Assembly: GCA_964494205.1 (NCBI GenBank) | Contig: CAZBRD010000031.1 | Span: forward strand, 1-26,582 | DNA length: 26,582 nucleotides | Reading direction: 5' to 3' | From: JBBTCX01 sp964494205 | Lineage (GTDB): Bacteria > Planctomycetota > Phycisphaerae > UBA1845 | Shown here: positions 24,021-26,582 of the stretch, in pieces | Layout: every line of letters starts with the position of its first letter | How positions within the stretch are numbered: position 1 is the first letter of the stretch | The notes under the pieces: model-generated | Database searches by the model: none | What the model saw: the letters and a program-made list of their open reading frames with translations, nothing else | What the model was told of the DNA's origin: nothing | Position numbers and translations under genes: made by a program

Positions 24021-24360
24021 TTGGCTGCGCTGACGCAATTTGGAAGGCGGAAAATTGGCGTCCTCGCTATTTTCTATTGAAAAATGCGCAGAATCGGGTG
24101 TGGCGGGAAGGGATTCCCACGGGAGTGGGTGCGAGAAGGGATTCTAGCACCAGCGGAGGAAGAATTCTCGTAACAACGGACAGTCTAAGTATAAGTAGAG
24201 CGCAAGCCTTTGCGGTTTTGCGCGGCGCAGGCGAAATTCGCGGCTGGAGCGTGCGGGAACGGGGTTTTTCGGTGTACTTTTTATTTTTCGCGCAAAATGG
24301 TCTCGGAGGGCATTGGTATGACGTGTGGTAAGTTGACGAAACGTGTGCGTTGGGACGAGC

Positions 24361-24423
24361 ATGGCGATACTCCGGGGCAAACTAATAACAACACTGGCGC
24401 TCGCAGGCGTTTTGAAGAGGGGC
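24361..24423 (+). pseudogene. Possible remnant of the start of a secreted-protein gene
   Basis: From ATG 24361 the frame reads like a signal peptide (MAILRGKLITTLALAGVLKRG, a basic start and hydrophobic core). The second palindrome copy begins right after it at 24424, and the continuation is compositionally unlike a protein. This could be a 5' gene fragment cut off by the repeat, or chance. No family could be assigned. Confidence 0.2.
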
Positions 24424-24447
24424 GTCGGGTCTGCGGACCCGACCTAC
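24424..24447. repeat. GTCGGGTC/GGACCCGAC palindrome, copy 2
   Basis: Exact 24-base copy of 23997-24020, same orientation, 427 bases away. A decayed third version (GCGGGCCCGACTTAC) lies near 24497-24511. Confidence 0.75.
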
Positions 24448-24751
24448 ACGGCTCTACACGGCTCGCACCCGTCTACGAAGAGGGAGTTGGGGATGCGGGC
24501 CCGACTTACGGGGTTGGCTTACCTGCCCGTGCTAACACCTGACCAGCAGAGTTTGAGATTATCAAGACTTTTCATCCACTTGGTGCTGGCGAACGTACTA
24601 TGCCCAGGTACTCGGGTAATCATCTAGAGTTGAAGTCGTCTCAATAGTCATATTGATTTCCCCGTACCGGGCCGGTTGGTTGAACATAAGCGTCTAATCG
24701 ATCATCATTTAGCGAGTGAGTCGGGTTCTTTCCAGAACAGGGAACGAAATC

Positions 24752-26542
24752 ATGAATATGAGCTATCGAACGGTCATCGTAGCTTCTTTGTTCTGTACAA
24801 CCATTTGGGTTCCAACAGTCCAAGCACAAAAGATCTATTGGAGTCAAAACGGGACGCATCCCGTAGCACGTGCAAACTTAGATGGGTCGGAATTGGAGGC
24901 CATCGTCACAAACGCGCTAGACGATCCGCTGGGGATCGTTGTCGATCCAACCGATGGAAGGGTGTACTGGACCGACAAGAAATTCCTTCGGTCATCGAAC
25001 CAATACGGTACCGACATTCGCGTCGTATACGAGGGTACAAGCAACTTGCGTGATCTCGCGCTTATTCCAAGCGAGGGCCTTCTTTTTTTTAGCCAAGGTT
25101 CATACATCGCACGAGTTGCTACCAATGGGTCTTCCTATCAGACGATCATCAATCTGGGTGGGAACTGCGGGGCCCAAGTCGCGGCAGATTCGACGAATTT
25201 GAAGGTCTATTGGGCTGATTGTTCGGACATGATACATCGAGCGAACCTCGATGGAACCGAAATCGAGACAATTCAAACTGGTTTAGTTCAACTCAGAGAC
25301 CTACAAGTTGATTCAACCAATCAATTACTCTTTTGGTCGATTCGAGGAACCGGACCAGCACGCAACCAGATTTGGCAATCGAGTCTTCTGGGAGATGACG
25401 CGCAAATGATTTACTTCAATGAATTTGGAAACAGCTCAGGCGGTCCAATCCTGGCAATCGATCCCCAACGTCATTTCGTCTACGCCAATTTCGATTATCC
25501 GGAAAATGTTTCTCGAATCGCTTACGATGGCTCTGAAGTCGTTGCAATTGCGGAGAGTCAATTGTCGGAAGCGATGGCCATCAACGTGAACAACCAACAA
25601 TTATTTCTCACTTATCATTACGGGGATATCAAGAAGTTATATGCACCAACTGGCCAAAGCGAGGCTTTCATCGTGGACGGCTTCAGTTTCAGAGCAACCG
25701 AGATCACGTGGGCACCAGAGTTGGGAAAAATAGTCTACCGCACATCTAACCGATGGGGAACATTTGGTCTCGGTGGAAGTGATTTTTATTATTATGATCC
25801 GTCTAACATACCCGCGCTGTTTGGCCTTGCCGTCGACCGTTCTGAAGGTTCAATACTCCTCGCCCATTCAACGTTTCCATATCCATACAACAATTCCGAC
25901 CCAAGAATCACTCGGCTGGACTTGGAGGGAAATGAGCTACAAGTCGTTCTTGAGAACGATACCTGGAACCCAACAGGTATCGCCGTAGACTCGATGAACG
26001 GACATGTCTATTGGACCGAAGCGAGCCGGATCCGTCGCTCAGACATTGATGGAGAGAATATTATTACGTTGCCGATCACCGAATTGTGGACTCCTGTCGG
26101 AATTACTGTTGATGTGATCCACGGAAAGATCTATTGGGCAGAAGGCGAACCGCCCGTCGTACTCCACCCGCACCGCATCCGTCGAGCAAACCTTGACGGT
26201 ACGGAAGTCGAATTGCTCTCGTCCACAGGCGGCCATGGCATCACGGTGGATCCGGTAGCGGAGAAACTGTACTGGACCAACAGCGGAAGCATCTATCGAT
26301 CCAATCTTGATGGAAGCAGTATGGAAATTCTCTTTCAGGGTTCTGGATCGACCACGGATGGTGTAGCCGTCGACACTCAAAGTGATCAACTTTATTGGGC
26401 GGGTTCTGGCAAGATTTGGCGTTCAAATCTCGACGGGTCGCAGTCCGAGATATTTCTCAACGAGGAAATTACACGCCCTACAAGTATTGCTGTGGATCCA
26501 ATTGCTGGAAAACTATACTGGTGTGATCTAGCAGTCCGTTGA
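24752..26542 (+). CDS. Secreted YWTD-repeat beta-propeller protein, probably truncated
   Basis: A 596-residue exported protein made of LDL-receptor class B (YWTD) repeats. The signal peptide has a hydrophobic core at about 7-20 and likely cleavage after VQA (residue 25). Aromatic-Trp repeat strands occur at 29-30, 72-73, 153-154, 420-421, 461-462, 507-508, 548-549 and 589-590, each followed about 10-15 residues later by an R-x-N/D-L-D-G-S/T turn (e.g. RANLDG 40-45, RSNLDG 516-521 and 557-562). That suggests two six-bladed propellers, the middle (190-400) being more degenerate. Start ATG 24752 has AGGGA at about 8 bases. The frame ends at LYWCDLAVR in mid-blade, in sequence like an insertion-element end, so the natural C-terminus (possibly a sorting signal) seems lost. 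Adhesion or ligand binding is inferred. Confidence 0.85.
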   Translation: MNMSYRTVIVASLFCTTIWVPTVQAQKIYWSQNGTHPVARANLDGSELEAIVTNALDDPLGIVVDPTDGRVYWTDKKFLRSSNQYGTDIRVVYEGTSNLRDLALIPSEGLLFFSQGSYIARVATNGSSYQTIINLGGNCGAQVAADSTNLKVYWADCSDMIHRANLDGTEIETIQTGLVQLRDLQVDSTNQLLFWSIRGTGPARNQIWQSSLLGDDAQMIYFNEFGNSSGGPILAIDPQRHFVYANFDYPENVSRIAYDGSEVVAIAESQLSEAMAINVNNQQLFLTYHYGDIKKLYAPTGQSEAFIVDGFSFRATEITWAPELGKIVYRTSNRWGTFGLGGSDFYYYDPSNIPALFGLAVDRSEGSILLAHSTFPYPYNNSDPRITRLDLEGNELQVVLENDTWNPTGIAVDSMNGHVYWTEASRIRRSDIDGENIITLPITELWTPVGITVDVIHGKIYWAEGEPPVVLHPHRIRRANLDGTEVELLSSTGGHGITVDPVAEKLYWTNSGSIYRSNLDGSSMEILFQGSGSTTDGVAVDTQSDQLYWAGSGKIWRSNLDGSQSEIFLNEEITRPTSIAVDPIAGKLYWCDLAVR

Positions 26543-26582
26543 AAAACCCTGCTTTTCACGCGGCGGATCGATTGAACATGGG
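26528..26582. mobile_element. Probable terminal end of an insertion sequence at the window edge
   Basis: CTAGCAGTCCGTTGAAAAA (26528-26546) resembles, from memory, insertion-sequence termini whose complement reads TTTTTCAACGGACTGCTAG. It supplies the premature TGA of the YWTD gene in the middle of a blade. The transposase itself would lie outside the window. The family is not determined. Confidence 0.45.

Larger units (their letters stand above)
23760..24751. other. Repeat-rich gap without a convincing gene
   Basis: Almost 1 kb between the RidA-like gene and the YWTD gene. It contains hairpins, 7- and 8-base tandem repeats and a duplicated palindrome (listed separately). At 24107-24116 and 24135-24144 GAAGGGATTC is repeated. 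Open frames here are short, interrupted by the repeats and without family resemblance. The promoter of the YWTD gene must lie at its right end, but no clear -35/-10 pair is visible. Confidence 0.6.

Noticed and set aside
24077..24331. An 84-codon plus-strand frame in the repeat-rich gap
   Set aside because: No family resemblance, Gly/Arg-rich, no ribosome binding site, surrounded by repeats.

Overview
The window looks like chromosomal DNA of a Planctomycetota bacterium, most likely a Phycisphaerae-type lineage. This rests on gene content and non-coding style, not on a marker gene. A short mra/mur cluster is present with no ftsZ, ftsA or ftsQ near it. Many genes lack a clear Shine-Dalgarno site or start at GTG or TTG. 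Hairpin-type dispersed repeats of a kind I associate with Planctomycetota and Verrucomicrobiota fill several gaps. A large secreted YWTD beta-propeller protein sits at the right end. No rRNA, tRNA or CRISPR array was seen.

Left part (about 0.1-10.7 kb, all on the minus strand): a reduced division/cell-wall (dcw) cluster. In transcription order it reads mraZ, an unrecognised 100-residue ORF, rsmH, a membrane-anchored double-LysM protein, an ftsL-like gene, ftsI/pbp, murE, murF and mraY, followed by an alpha/beta hydrolase that may be separate. Tight junctions (1-base TAATG overlap LysM/ftsL, 4-base GTGA overlap murE/murF) indicate co-translation. MurE carries the DNPR motif expected of a meso-diaminopimelate-adding enzyme. 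murD, ftsW, murG, murC, ddl and the ftsQAZ genes are not in the window.

Middle (about 10.9-17.3 kb, minus strand): a family 4 glycosyltransferase overlapping a PD-(D/E)XK nuclease-like gene, a roughly 410-base non-coding block packed with perfect hairpins, then miaA, an ABC ATPase and an ABC-2 permease in one run, and further upstream a NifU-type Fe-S scaffold and the redox repressor Rex.

Right part (17.4 kb to end, mostly plus strand): a secreted alpha-helical (HEAT-like) protein divergent from rex; an oligopeptide-type ABC importer (oppA, oppB, oppC, translationally coupled, no ATPase genes); a kynurenine-formamidase-like cyclase facing a 2-aminomuconate-deaminase-like RidA protein, which together suggest aromatic amino acid or kynurenine breakdown; almost 1 kb of repeat-rich DNA without a convincing gene; and a YWTD-repeat secreted protein whose reading frame ends abruptly in what looks like the terminal sequence of an insertion element at the window edge.

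The most unusual signals are the LysM protein built into the division operon, the unrecognised ORF behind mraZ, the multi-hairpin array at 12.9-13.1 kb, a nearly identical 33-base hairpin repeat found twice, a hairpin insertion inside the oppA reading frame, and the broken YWTD gene. I found no complete novel defence or mobile system.
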